Shown here: positions 44,281-52,939 of the stretch, piece after piece
Numbering within the stretch: the first letter of the stretch is position 1
Layout: each line of letters begins with the position of its first letter
Source: Solirubrobacteraceae bacterium
GTDB lineage: Bacteria; Actinomycetota; Thermoleophilia; Solirubrobacterales; Solirubrobacteraceae
Direction: 5' to 3'
Length of the DNA: 64,000 nucleotides
NCBI GenBank assembly: GCA_017882455.1
Contig: JADGPL010000004.1
Coordinates: 1-64,000, forward strand
Position numbers and translations under genes: made by a program
The notes under the pieces: generated by a model
What the model saw: only the letters and a program-made list of their open reading frames with translations
Database searches by the model: none
What the model was told of the DNA's origin: nothing

Positions 44281-45827
44281 GGCTCGACGTGCTCGCCGCA
44301 GCCGTGGCCGAGGGCGGCGCGGCCGAGCTCGCGCCCGCCGACGCCGCCGCGGAGATCGCAGGCCTGGCGTATGACAGCCGGGGCGTGCGACCCGGCGAGC
44401 TCTTCTTCTGCGTGAGCGGCCTCCGCAGCGACGGGCACGAGTTCGCGCCCGCGGCGCTGCGCAGCGGCGCTGCCGCGCTGGTCGTCGAGCGCCGCCTTGG
44501 GCTGGACGCTCCGGAACTGCTCGTCCCCTCGGTGCGCGACGCGATGGCGCCGCTGGCGGCGTGCTTCTACGGGCACCCGTCGCGTGAGCTGAAGGTGGTG
44601 GGCGTGACCGGCACCAACGGCAAGACCACCACCACCTACATGGTGCGGGCGCTGCTCGAAGCCGCTGGCCGGCAGTGCGGCCTGCTCGGCACCGTCAAGT
44701 CCGTGATCGGCGGACGCGAGCGGACGGTCCAGCGCACGACTCCCGAGGCGATCGACCTACAGGCAGACCTGCGGGCGATGCTCGACAGCGGCGATCGAGC
44801 CTGCGCGATCGAGGTCTCCTCGCACGCGCTCGAGCTCGGACGTACCGATGCGATCTCGTTCTCGGTGGCGCTGTTCACGAACCTGACCCAGGATCACCTC
44901 GATTTCCACGACTCGATGGAGGACTACTTCATCGCCAAGCGCCGCCTGTTCCTGGGAGCGAAGGGGGAGCGCCCGGCGGTGAGCGTCGTGAACGTGGGCG
45001 ATGAGTATGGGCGGCGCCTGGCCGGGGAAGTGGACGGCGCGCTCACGTTTGCGCTGGACGCGCCCGCGGACTACAGCGCGAGCGATGTGCGCTGCGGCTT
45101 CGACGGCTGCCGCTTCCAGCTGCGCACGCCCGAGGGCGAGCGCGAGGTGATGCTGCCGATGGCGGGACGCTTCAATGTCGCAAACGCCCTCGGCGCGCTC
45201 GCAGCCGCCCACGCGCTCGGCGGCGAGCTCGAGGTGATGGTCCCGGCGCTCGAAGCCGGCGTGCGCGTGCCCGGGCGCTTCGAGCCGGTCGAGGAGGGCC
45301 AGGACTTCGCTGTGCTGATCGACTACGCGCACACGCCCGACTCGCTCGAGAACGTGCTCGGCGCGGCCGGCGAGCTCGCGAGCCTCGATGGCGGCGCCCG
45401 CGGCCGCGTGATCTGCGTGTTCGGCGCAGGCGGGGACCGCGATCGCGGCAAGCGACCGCTGATGGGGGAGATCGCGGCGCGCCTGGCCGACGAGGTGCTC
45501 GTCACCTCCGACAACCCGCGCTCGGAGGATCCGGAGGCGATAATCGCGGAGATCATGGCTGGAGCGGCTCACGTCCGGAGCGACCCCGGCGATCGTCACG
45601 CGGAAACGGCGCACGTCCGTCCGATCTGCGACCGGCGCGAGGCAATCGCCGCGGCCATCGCGCTTGGACGGGCAGGCGACGTGCTGGTGATCGCCGGCAA
45701 GGGTCACGAGCAGGGCCAGGAGCTCGCCGACGGGCACAAGGTCCCGTTCGACGACGCCACCGTGGCGCGCGAGGCGCTGAGCGCGCGGCGCGTGCGGGCC
45801 GGCGGGCGGGCGGGCGTCAGCTCATGA
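44277..45827 (+). CDS. murE: UDP-MurNAc-tripeptide synthetase
   Basis: A 516-residue Mur ligase that adds the third amino acid to UDP-MurNAc-L-Ala-D-Glu. The ATP loop is GTNGKTTTT (K116), EVSSHAL and NLTQDHLDFH are standard, and D412-NPR415 is the motif that selects meso-diaminopimelate in the family, so the peptidoglycan is probably of the mDAP type. It overlaps murF by four bases. Translation is probably coupled to the micro-ORF at 44254. Confidence 0.95.
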   Translation: MRLDVLAAAVAEGGAAELAPADAAAEIAGLAYDSRGVRPGELFFCVSGLRSDGHEFAPAALRSGAAALVVERRLGLDAPELLVPSVRDAMAPLAACFYGHPSRELKVVGVTGTNGKTTTTYMVRALLEAAGRQCGLLGTVKSVIGGRERTVQRTTPEAIDLQADLRAMLDSGDRACAIEVSSHALELGRTDAISFSVALFTNLTQDHLDFHDSMEDYFIAKRRLFLGAKGERPAVSVVNVGDEYGRRLAGEVDGALTFALDAPADYSASDVRCGFDGCRFQLRTPEGEREVMLPMAGRFNVANALGALAAAHALGGELEVMVPALEAGVRVPGRFEPVEEGQDFAVLIDYAHTPDSLENVLGAAGELASLDGGARGRVICVFGAGGDRDRGKRPLMGEIAARLADEVLVTSDNPRSEDPEAIIAEIMAGAAHVRSDPGDRHAETAHVRPICDRREAIAAAIALGRAGDVLVIAGKGHEQGQELADGHKVPFDDATVAREALSARRVRAGGRAGVSS

Positions 45828-47263
45828 GGGCATGGAGCGCCGAGCGCGTTGCCCAGTCGGCCGGGGCGAGCCTGCTCGCGCCGCAGTCCACGCGCGCCAA
45901 CCTGTCTGGCCCCACAGGCGTGAGCATCGACTCCCGCGTCCTGCGCCCGGGAGATCTGTTCGTGGGGTTGCGGGGGGAGCGCACCGATGGTGGCAGCCAC
46001 GCCGCGCAGGCGCTCGCAAGTGGCGCCTGGGGCGTCCTGGTGGAGAGCGGGCACGGAGGAGCGACCGCCGCGGCAGCGGCGAGCATGGGCGGCGCGGTGC
46101 TCGTGCACCGGGATCCGCTGGCGGGCATGCAGATGCTCGCGCACGCGTGGCGCCTGGAGCTGCGCTCGCGCGGCGCCAAGGTCGTTGCGATCACCGGCTC
46201 GACCGGCAAGACCTCCACCAAGGACATCCTCGCGGCGCTGCTGGCGGCGCGGCTGCGCAGCGCCGCCAGCCCTGAGAACCTCAACACCGAGATCGGGCTG
46301 CCACTGGCGCTGCTCGCGGCGCCGGGGGACGTCGAGGTGGTGGTGCTCGAGATGGCCATGCGCGGCAGCGGGCAGATCGCCGAGCTGACAGCCATCGCCG
46401 AGCCCGATGTCGGAGTGATCGTCAACGTGGGCCCCGCCCATCTCGAGCTGCTCGGCTCGCTCGAGGCGATCGCAGCTGCCAAGGCGGAGCTGATCGCGGG
46501 AATGTCATCGGGGACGAGCGTGGTCATTCCGGCGGGGGAGCCACTGCTCGAGCCGCATCTGCGCTCCGATCTCGAGGTCATCAGCTTTGGCGAGCATGGT
46601 GAGGTCTCGCTGCTGGAGGTGGGCCCCGACGGGGCGGTGGTGATCGCTCACGGGGAGGAGCAGCTCGCCCTGTTGCCCTCCTTCGCCGAGGCGCACAACC
46701 GGCGCAACCTGCTCGCGGCGGTGGCCGCCGCCAGAGCGCTCGGACACACGCCCGCGGGGCGCCTGGAGGTGCGCTTCTCGGCCATGCGGGGGCAGCGCGT
46801 GCAGCTGGGGGACGGGACCGTCCTGATCGACGACTGCTACAACGCCAACCCGATGTCCATGCGCGCAGCCATCGAGGAGCTTGCCGCCACCGCCCCCGCG
46901 CGCCGGGTGGCGGTGCTCGGAGACATGCTCGAGCTCGGGCCGGCCGCGCCCGCTCTGCACCGTGAGATCGGCCGCTACGCCGCCGAGGTCGGGGTCGATC
47001 TGCTGGTGAGCGTCGGTCCGCTCGCCGTCGAGATCGCCCGGACCTTCGCCGGGGAGACCCACACGGTCCCGGACGCGGCCGGTGCCGCCGATCTGCTCCC
47101 GCGGCTGTTGCAGCCCGGGGACACCGTGCTCGTGAAGGCCTCGCGTGGCGTCGGCCTCGAGCGGGTGAGCGCGAGCCTGGGCGCCGCCGATCGGGCGCCC
47201 ACGCCCGGCCCGCTCGGCGAGCCGCGCGCATTGGCGCCGAGCGCCGGGCCGGAGCGGCGCTGA
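45824..47263 (+). CDS. murF: UDP-MurNAc-tripeptide:D-Ala-D-Ala ligase
   Basis: A 479-residue Mur ligase that adds D-alanyl-D-alanine. The N-terminal domain has SIDSRVLRPGDLFVGLRGER, the ATP loop is ITGSTGKTSTKD, and PENLNTEIGLPL, DDCYNANPMSM and VLGDMLELG are the MurF motifs. A disordered Pro/Ala tail of about 25 residues ends it. It overlaps murE and directly abuts mraY. Confidence 0.95.
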   Translation: MRAWSAERVAQSAGASLLAPQSTRANLSGPTGVSIDSRVLRPGDLFVGLRGERTDGGSHAAQALASGAWGVLVESGHGGATAAAAASMGGAVLVHRDPLAGMQMLAHAWRLELRSRGAKVVAITGSTGKTSTKDILAALLAARLRSAASPENLNTEIGLPLALLAAPGDVEVVVLEMAMRGSGQIAELTAIAEPDVGVIVNVGPAHLELLGSLEAIAAAKAELIAGMSSGTSVVIPAGEPLLEPHLRSDLEVISFGEHGEVSLLEVGPDGAVVIAHGEEQLALLPSFAEAHNRRNLLAAVAAARALGHTPAGRLEVRFSAMRGQRVQLGDGTVLIDDCYNANPMSMRAAIEELAATAPARRVAVLGDMLELGPAAPALHREIGRYAAEVGVDLLVSVGPLAVEIARTFAGETHTVPDAAGAADLLPRLLQPGDTVLVKASRGVGLERVSASLGAADRAPTPGPLGEPRALAPSAGPERR

Positions 47264-48232
47264 ATGGGCGAGATTCTCTTCGGGGGCACCGCCGCGCTGC
47301 TGATCTGCATCTTTCTCAGCCCCAAGTTCATCGAGTTCCTGCGCAAGCGTGAGTTCGGGCAGCAGATCCGCGAGGACGGACCGGAGGGCCACCATCAGAA
47401 GGCCGGTACGCCGACGATGGGCGGGGTGATCATCTTCATCGCCGTGGCCGTCCCGTTCCTGATCCTCACCGACTACAAATGGACCTCGGTGGGGGTGTTC
47501 GGCGCGGCGATCGCCTGCGCGCTGCTCGGCTTCGCGGACGACTACACCAAGCTCGTCAAGCGCCGCTCGCTGGGACTGCGGGCGCGGACGAAGCTGGGGG
47601 TGACGATCGCGATCTCGCTCGGGCTGTGGTTCATCGCCACGCACGAGGCGCACCTGCCCCCGACCCTGTGGCTGCGCTTCGTCGACTACCACATCGACCT
47701 CGGCCCCTTCTACCCGGTCGTCATCTACCTCGTCGTCGCAGGGACGACGAGCGGGGTGAACCTCACCGACGGCCTCGACGGCCTCGCGGCCGGCTGCGCC
47801 GCGATCGTGCTGCTCGCCTACGTGGGGATCACGTTCATCGCCGGCGACTTCGACCTGGCGATGCTCGCCGGCTGTCTCGTGGGCGCCTGCATCGGGTTTC
47901 TGTGGTTCAACGCGTTCCCGGCCACGATCTTCATGGGCGACACGGGCTCGCTCGGTCTCGGCGGCGCGATCGCGGGGCTCGCTGTGATGACGAAGACCGA
48001 GGTGCTGCTGATACTGCTGGGCGGGATCTTCGTGGTGGAGGCGCTGTCGGTCGTGATCCAGGTGATCTCCTTCCAGACGACCCGCAAGCGGGTCTTCCTG
48101 ATGGCGCCGATACACCACCATTTCGAGCTCAAGGCCTGGTCTGAGACCAAGATCATCCTGCGCTTCTGGATCGTGGCCTCGATCTGCGGCGCGATCGGCT
48201 TCACGATCTACCGCCAGAGCAGGGGCGTCTAG
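47264..48232 (+). CDS. mraY: phospho-MurNAc-pentapeptide translocase
   Basis: A 322-residue, roughly ten-span membrane enzyme that loads the cell wall precursor onto undecaprenyl phosphate. The conserved active-site stretches are GFADDYTKL, NLTDGLDGLA, FMGDTGSLGLG and MAPIHHHFE. It starts one base after the murF stop. The next gene is ftsW; murD, normally between them, is missing. Confidence 0.95.
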   Translation: MGEILFGGTAALLICIFLSPKFIEFLRKREFGQQIREDGPEGHHQKAGTPTMGGVIIFIAVAVPFLILTDYKWTSVGVFGAAIACALLGFADDYTKLVKRRSLGLRARTKLGVTIAISLGLWFIATHEAHLPPTLWLRFVDYHIDLGPFYPVVIYLVVAGTTSGVNLTDGLDGLAAGCAAIVLLAYVGITFIAGDFDLAMLAGCLVGACIGFLWFNAFPATIFMGDTGSLGLGGAIAGLAVMTKTEVLLILLGGIFVVEALSVVIQVISFQTTRKRVFLMAPIHHHFELKAWSETKIILRFWIVASICGAIGFTIYRQSRGV

Positions 48233-48299
48233 GATCGGGCACCTGGATCTGGGCGCCCAGCCGGGAGGCTTCGGAGAGCCGGCGTCGAAGTGAGCATGG

Positions 48300-49655
48300 A
48301 TGCCAGCAGCGCCAGCACGCCGGGGCAAGCCCAGGGCGTCTCGTCAACCACAGAGCGCGCGCGGCGGCGTCAGCGGGCGCGCCGGGGCGCTGAGCAGCCA
48401 GTCGCTCGAGCACCGCATCCTGCTGACCGCCACCATGTGCCTGCTCGCATTCGGGGCGGTGATGGTCTACAGCGCCTCCTCTGCGACCACGCTGCTGCAG
48501 GGACACGGATACGGCAGCAGCTACCTGATCAAGTTCGTCGTCTACGGAACGCTCGGGCTGATCGTGATGCGCGTGCTGGCCAAGGACGGCGTGGCGAAGG
48601 TGCACGCCATCACGGCGCCCTTGCTGTATGCCTCCTTCGTGCTCGTGCTCGCCGTCCACATCCCGCATGTGGGCGTGAGCGTCAACGGCGCCCGGCGCTG
48701 GATTGGTCCCAGCATGTTCCAGTTCCAACCATCCGAGCTGATGAAGATCGCGCTTGTGCTCTACTCGGCCGCGCTCCTGGCGCGCCGGCCCCAGCGTGTG
48801 CACGACCTGCGCGAGCTGGCCAAACCGCTGTTGATCGTGGTCGGCTCGGCCTGCCTGCTGGTGTTCACCCAGCCCGACCTGGGCACGGCCATGGTGATCG
48901 CCTTCACGATCAGCGCGATGCTCGTCGCGGCCGGGATCCCGATGCGAAAGCTCGGCATGATGGCCGCCACGGTCCTCGGGCTGGTCCTCGTCTACGCGCT
49001 GATCCGCCCCTACGCGCGGGCCAGGCTCACCTCCTTCCTCGATCCGTGGGCGCACGCCTCATCCAGCGGCTTCCAGGCCGTCCAGGGTCAGATCGCGATC
49101 GGCTCGGGCGGGCTCTTCGGGGTCGGTCCGGGGCAGTCGGTGCAGAAGATCTTCTATCTGCCGGAGGCTCCCACCGACTTCATTCTCGCGGTGATCGCCG
49201 AGGAGCTCGGCATGGTCGGCGTGTTCGCGCTGCTCTTCCTGTACGGCCTGATCGCCTACGCGGGCCTGCGCGCGGCCAAGGCGGCGCGCAGCCTCTACAG
49301 CGCCCTGATCGCCGTTGGCGTCACCGCCCTGATCGTCTCCCAGGCGATCCTCAACGCCTTCGCCGTGCTTGGTCTCGCGCCGCTCACCGGTGTGCCGCTC
49401 CCGTTCGTCTCCTACGGCTCGAGCAGCCTGATCGTGATGCTGGCCGCGATGGGCCTGCTGCTCAACGTGGCCTCTGGTGCCACCGGGCACGTGCGCGCGG
49501 TGGCACCGTCGCGCCGGCGCTCGCCCGACGCGCGGGCTCGGGAATCGGGACGATCTGGGGGTGAGCGCAGCGTCGAAGAGGATCGTGATCGCCGCCGGCG
49601 GGACCGCGGGGCACGTGGTGCCGGCGCTGGCCGTCGCGGAAGCGCTGCGGGCTGA
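48300..49655 (+). CDS. ftsW: peptidoglycan glycosyltransferase FtsW
   Basis: A 451-residue SEDS-family polymerase with about ten membrane spans (starting LTATMCLLAFGAVMVYSASS). The family stretches GARRWIGP, QFQPSELMKIA, TQPDLGTAM, FLPEAPTDFI-like (YLPEAPTDFILAVIAEELG) and PLPFVSYGSSSL are present. The cytoplasmic tail after about residue 400 is Arg-rich and, from residue 421, overlaps murG in another frame for 95 bp. ATG 48300 has no strong ribosome binding site; a nearby ATG 48296 and GTG 48290 are in another frame. Confidence 0.9.
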   Translation: MPAAPARRGKPRASRQPQSARGGVSGRAGALSSQSLEHRILLTATMCLLAFGAVMVYSASSATTLLQGHGYGSSYLIKFVVYGTLGLIVMRVLAKDGVAKVHAITAPLLYASFVLVLAVHIPHVGVSVNGARRWIGPSMFQFQPSELMKIALVLYSAALLARRPQRVHDLRELAKPLLIVVGSACLLVFTQPDLGTAMVIAFTISAMLVAAGIPMRKLGMMAATVLGLVLVYALIRPYARARLTSFLDPWAHASSSGFQAVQGQIAIGSGGLFGVGPGQSVQKIFYLPEAPTDFILAVIAEELGMVGVFALLFLYGLIAYAGLRAAKAARSLYSALIAVGVTALIVSQAILNAFAVLGLAPLTGVPLPFVSYGSSSLIVMLAAMGLLLNVASGATGHVRAVAPSRRRSPDARARESGRSGGERSVEEDRDRRRRDRGARGAGAGRRGSAAG

Positions 49656-50631
49656 GGGCGCCGAGGTCGCCTTCATCGGCGGCGAGCGCGCCGAGGTCCA
49701 GCTGGTGCCCGCGGCGGGGTTCCCGCTGCGCCAGATCTCCGTGGAAGGACTGAGCCGCTCCCATCCTCTGCGGGCGCTGCGCGCGCTCGCTCGTGCCGCG
49801 CTCGCGCTGCCGCGGGCGCGCTCGCTGCTCAGGGAGCTGGCGCCAGACGCTGTGATGGGCGGCGGCGGCTATGTGGCGGGCCCGGTGGGGCTGGCCGCGC
49901 TCAGCCTGCGGATCCCGCTGGTCCTGACCGAGGCAGACAGCCACCTGGGCCTGACCAACCGCATGCTCGCGCCCTTCGCCAGGCGGGTGTGCCTGGCCTT
50001 CCCGATCGCGGGTCGCGAGGGACCCCGCTACCGCGTGACCGGCCGCCCGATACCGCCGCCTGCTGGCGATCGCGCGGCAGCTCGGGCGCGCATGGGGGTC
50101 CCGCCGGGAGCCTCCTGCGTGGTGGTCTTCGGCGGCTCGCTGGGGGCGCGGAGCATCAACAGGGCGGCGGTCGAGGCCTTCGCGGATGGGCCCTTCCACG
50201 TGCTCCACATCAGCGGCCGGCGCGACCATCCCGAGCTGGCTGCGCGCGCCCTTCCGAGCGGATATGACCTGCGCGAGTATCTCGACCTGGAGGAGTTCGC
50301 GCAGGCGCTCGCGGCGGCAGACCTGGTGGTGGCGCGCGCCGGTGGGTCGGTCTTCGAGATCGCTGCCCACGGCCTGCCGGCGGTCCTGGTTCCCTATCCC
50401 CACGCGGCCGGGGACCACCAGAGCGCCAACGCGCGGTGGATGGCCGACGCCGGCGCCGCGACCGTGATCGCGGATGAGCAGCTGAGCGGAGAGCGCCTGG
50501 GCGCGGAGGTGGCTGCGCTGCTGGGCGACCGTCCCCGCCTGGCCGCGATGGCAAGCGCCTCGGCGGGGCTCGCGCGCCCGCAGGCCGCGAGCGAGGTCGC
50601 CGGGGAGCTGCTGCAGGCGGCCGAGCGGTGA
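49561..50631 (+). CDS. murG: UDP-GlcNAc:undecaprenyl-PP-MurNAc-pentapeptide GlcNAc transferase
   Basis: A 356-residue GT-B glycosyltransferase that makes lipid II. The first glycine loop is GGTAGHVVPALA, then GGGGYVAGPVGLAA, LTEADSHLGLTNRML, VFGGSLGARSIN and the donor-binding ARAGGSVFEIAAHGLPAVLVPYP. GTG 49561 gives the family start (KRIVIAAGGTAGH); it lies within the ftsW end. It overlaps murC by four bases. Confidence 0.94.
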   Translation: MSAASKRIVIAAGGTAGHVVPALAVAEALRAEGAEVAFIGGERAEVQLVPAAGFPLRQISVEGLSRSHPLRALRALARAALALPRARSLLRELAPDAVMGGGGYVAGPVGLAALSLRIPLVLTEADSHLGLTNRMLAPFARRVCLAFPIAGREGPRYRVTGRPIPPPAGDRAAARARMGVPPGASCVVVFGGSLGARSINRAAVEAFADGPFHVLHISGRRDHPELAARALPSGYDLREYLDLEEFAQALAAADLVVARAGGSVFEIAAHGLPAVLVPYPHAAGDHQSANARWMADAGAATVIADEQLSGERLGAEVAALLGDRPRLAAMASASAGLARPQAASEVAGELLQAAER

Positions 50632-51965
50632 GCGCCTCGAGTCGGCCGTGGGCGGGGCGGCGCCTGCATTTCGTGGGTGTGGGCGGGGCTGGCATGAGCG
50701 GCTACGCGCGCGCGGCGCATGCGCTCGGGGCGAGTGTCAGCGGATCCGATGGGGCGGACGGGCCCTATATCCAGCGTTTGCGCGCCGACGGTGTGCTCGA
50801 CGCCCACATCGGTCATCGCGCCGAGAACCTCCCGGCGGGCGAGGGCCTCGAGCTCGTCTACTCCTCGGCGATCCCGGCTGAGAACGTGGAGCGTGTGGCG
50901 GCGCGCGAGCGCGGGATCCCCGAGCGTCCCCGCGCTGGGCTCCTGGCCGAGCTGAGCACGCTCAAGCGCACGATCGCGGTGGCGGGCACCCACGGGAAGA
51001 CCACCACCTCGGCGATGATCGTGCACGCCCTGCGCGGGGCGGGAATGGCGCCGGGATGGCTGATCGGCGGCTCGATCGGCGCGGGCCTCGGCAACGCGGA
51101 GTGGGGGGAGGGCGAGTGGCTCGTGGTGGAGGCCGACGAGTCCGACCGCTCGATGCTCAGCCTGTCGGTGGAGATCGCGCTGCTGACGAACGTGGAGCTC
51201 GACCACCACGCCACGTACGGCTCGCTGGCCGAGCTGCGGGAGGCCTTCCGCGTCTTCCTGACAGGCCCGGCCCAGGCCGTCATCTGGGACCGCCCGGAGC
51301 TGCTGGAGCTCCGCCAGGGCCCGCTGACCACATACGACGTGCCCCACCCAACGCTCACGCCCGGGGGCTCGCGCTTCGACTGGCGAGGGCACGAGGTCAC
51401 GCTGGCGGTGGCGGGCGCGCACAACGCGCTCGACGCGGCCGGAGCGCTGGAGGCGGCGCGGCTCGCAGGCGCAGATGCGACCTCGGCGATCGCGGAGCTG
51501 GCGGGCTTTGGCGGCGCGGGACGGCGCTTTCAACCGTTGGGCTCGAGCCCGCGGGGAGCGCTCGTGTTCGACGACTACGCCCACCACCCGACCGAGGTCG
51601 CTGCGACGCTGGAGGGCGCCCGCACGCTGGAGCACAGCCGTCTGGTGGCGGTCTTCCAGCCGCACCTGTACTCGCGCACCGCCTCGCTGGCACATGATTT
51701 CGGCGTGGCCCTGGCGCGCGCTGACGTGGTGGTGGTGCTCGACGTCTATCCGGCCCGAGAGCGCGCCGAGGATCATCCCGGCGTGAGTGGCCTCTTGATC
51801 GCGGAAGCGGCCGCCGAGGCCGCGGGCGGCAGGCCTGTGTACTGGCTGGGAACGTTCGCGGCGGCCGAGCCGGTGCTCGCCGAGATGTTGCAGGCGGGCG
51901 ACGTGTGCGTGGTGATGGGGGCGGGTGACGTGGACGCGCTCGCGCGGCGGCTGGTGGCGGCGTGA
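50628..51965 (+). CDS. murC: UDP-MurNAc:L-alanine ligase
   Basis: A 445-residue Mur ligase that adds the first L-alanine. The N-terminal Rossmann loop is FVGVGGAGMSGYA, the ATP loop is GTHGKTTTSAMI, and EADESDRSMLSL, TNVELDHHATY and DDYAHHPTEV are MurC motifs. It lies in an unbroken series murG-murC-murB, with four-base overlaps at both ends. Confidence 0.95.
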   Translation: MSASSRPWAGRRLHFVGVGGAGMSGYARAAHALGASVSGSDGADGPYIQRLRADGVLDAHIGHRAENLPAGEGLELVYSSAIPAENVERVAARERGIPERPRAGLLAELSTLKRTIAVAGTHGKTTTSAMIVHALRGAGMAPGWLIGGSIGAGLGNAEWGEGEWLVVEADESDRSMLSLSVEIALLTNVELDHHATYGSLAELREAFRVFLTGPAQAVIWDRPELLELRQGPLTTYDVPHPTLTPGGSRFDWRGHEVTLAVAGAHNALDAAGALEAARLAGADATSAIAELAGFGGAGRRFQPLGSSPRGALVFDDYAHHPTEVAATLEGARTLEHSRLVAVFQPHLYSRTASLAHDFGVALARADVVVVLDVYPARERAEDHPGVSGLLIAEAAAEAAGGRPVYWLGTFAAAEPVLAEMLQAGDVCVVMGAGDVDALARRLVAA

Positions 51966-52900
51966 GCGCGGTGCCCCCGGCCCCGACCCCGCCCTCGACC
52001 CCGCCTCCGCCGGGCGTGCAGCGCGACTACTCCCTCAGCCGCCTGACGACGGTGCGCACGGGCGGGATCGGCGAGCTGTTCGCGCGGGTGGGCAGCCGCG
52101 CCCAGCTGCTGGAGCTGCTCGCATGGGCCGCCGAGGCGGGCGTGCAGACGAGCGTGGTCGGGTCGGGGTCCAACCTGCTCGTGGCGGATGAGGGGGTCAG
52201 AGGTCTCGTGGTCAAGCTCGACCGCGAGCTGTCCGCGATCGCGGTGGCGGGCACGCGGATCCTCGCCGGAGGGGGTGCGCGCCTGCCGGCGGTGGCCGCG
52301 CGGGCAGCCTCGGCGGGCCTGTCGGGCATCGAGTTCGGGGTCAACATCCCGGGGACGCTGGGGGGAGCGGTGCGCATGAACGCGAACGCCTATGGCGGCG
52401 AGCTGGGGAGCGTGCTCGAGTGGGTTGAGATCGCGCGGGCAGGGGACGTGGAGCGGCGCGAGCCTCATGAGCTGGGCCTCTCCTACCGCAGCTCGAGCCT
52501 CGGGCCCGGAGAGGTCGTCCTCGGCGCCTCGCTGCTGCTGGGCGAAGCGCCGGTGGAGCAGGTGAAGGCGACCCTCGCGGAGATGCGCCGCCGCCGCCAT
52601 GAGGCCCAGCCACAGGGGATCAAGACGTTCGGCTCGACCTTCAAGAACCCGGATGATCCTCGCGCGGGGGGGCGCAGCGCGGGCTTGCTGCTGGCCGAGG
52701 CCGGCTGCAACGGGCTGGCGATCGGCGGGGCGCGCTTTGCGCCCAAGCACGCCAACTTCATCGAGAACACCGGCGCGGCCACGACCGCGGACGTGCTCGC
52801 GGTGATGGCGGCGGGGCGTGCTCGCGTGCTGGAGCGCTTCGGGGTGGAGCTCGAGCCGGAGGTCCAGACGCTCGGGCCGGTGCGGTTTCCCTGGCTGTGA
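51962..52900 (+). CDS. murB: UDP-N-acetylenolpyruvoylglucosamine reductase
   Basis: A 312-residue FAD enzyme that completes UDP-MurNAc. TVRTGGIGELFARVGSR, VGSGSNLLVADEGVRGLV, GIEFGVNIPGTLGGAVRMNANAYGGELG and SYRSSSL are family motifs; GSTFKNP near residue 220 and the final catalytic Glu region are present. Lacking the Tyr loop of E. coli MurB, it appears to be of type II. About 15 Pro-rich residues precede the domain. It overlaps murC by four bases. Confidence 0.93.
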   Translation: MSAVPPAPTPPSTPPPPGVQRDYSLSRLTTVRTGGIGELFARVGSRAQLLELLAWAAEAGVQTSVVGSGSNLLVADEGVRGLVVKLDRELSAIAVAGTRILAGGGARLPAVAARAASAGLSGIEFGVNIPGTLGGAVRMNANAYGGELGSVLEWVEIARAGDVERREPHELGLSYRSSSLGPGEVVLGASLLLGEAPVEQVKATLAEMRRRRHEAQPQGIKTFGSTFKNPDDPRAGGRSAGLLLAEAGCNGLAIGGARFAPKHANFIENTGAATTADVLAVMAAGRARVLERFGVELEPEVQTLGPVRFPWL

Positions 52901-52939
52901 GCCGGTAGGGGTTGGCGGTGCTAGGTCGAACAGGTAGGG

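Noticed and set aside
46505-48328. 607-residue open frame on the minus strand
   Set aside because: Antisense to murF and mraY, which are well supported; composition typical of a shadow.
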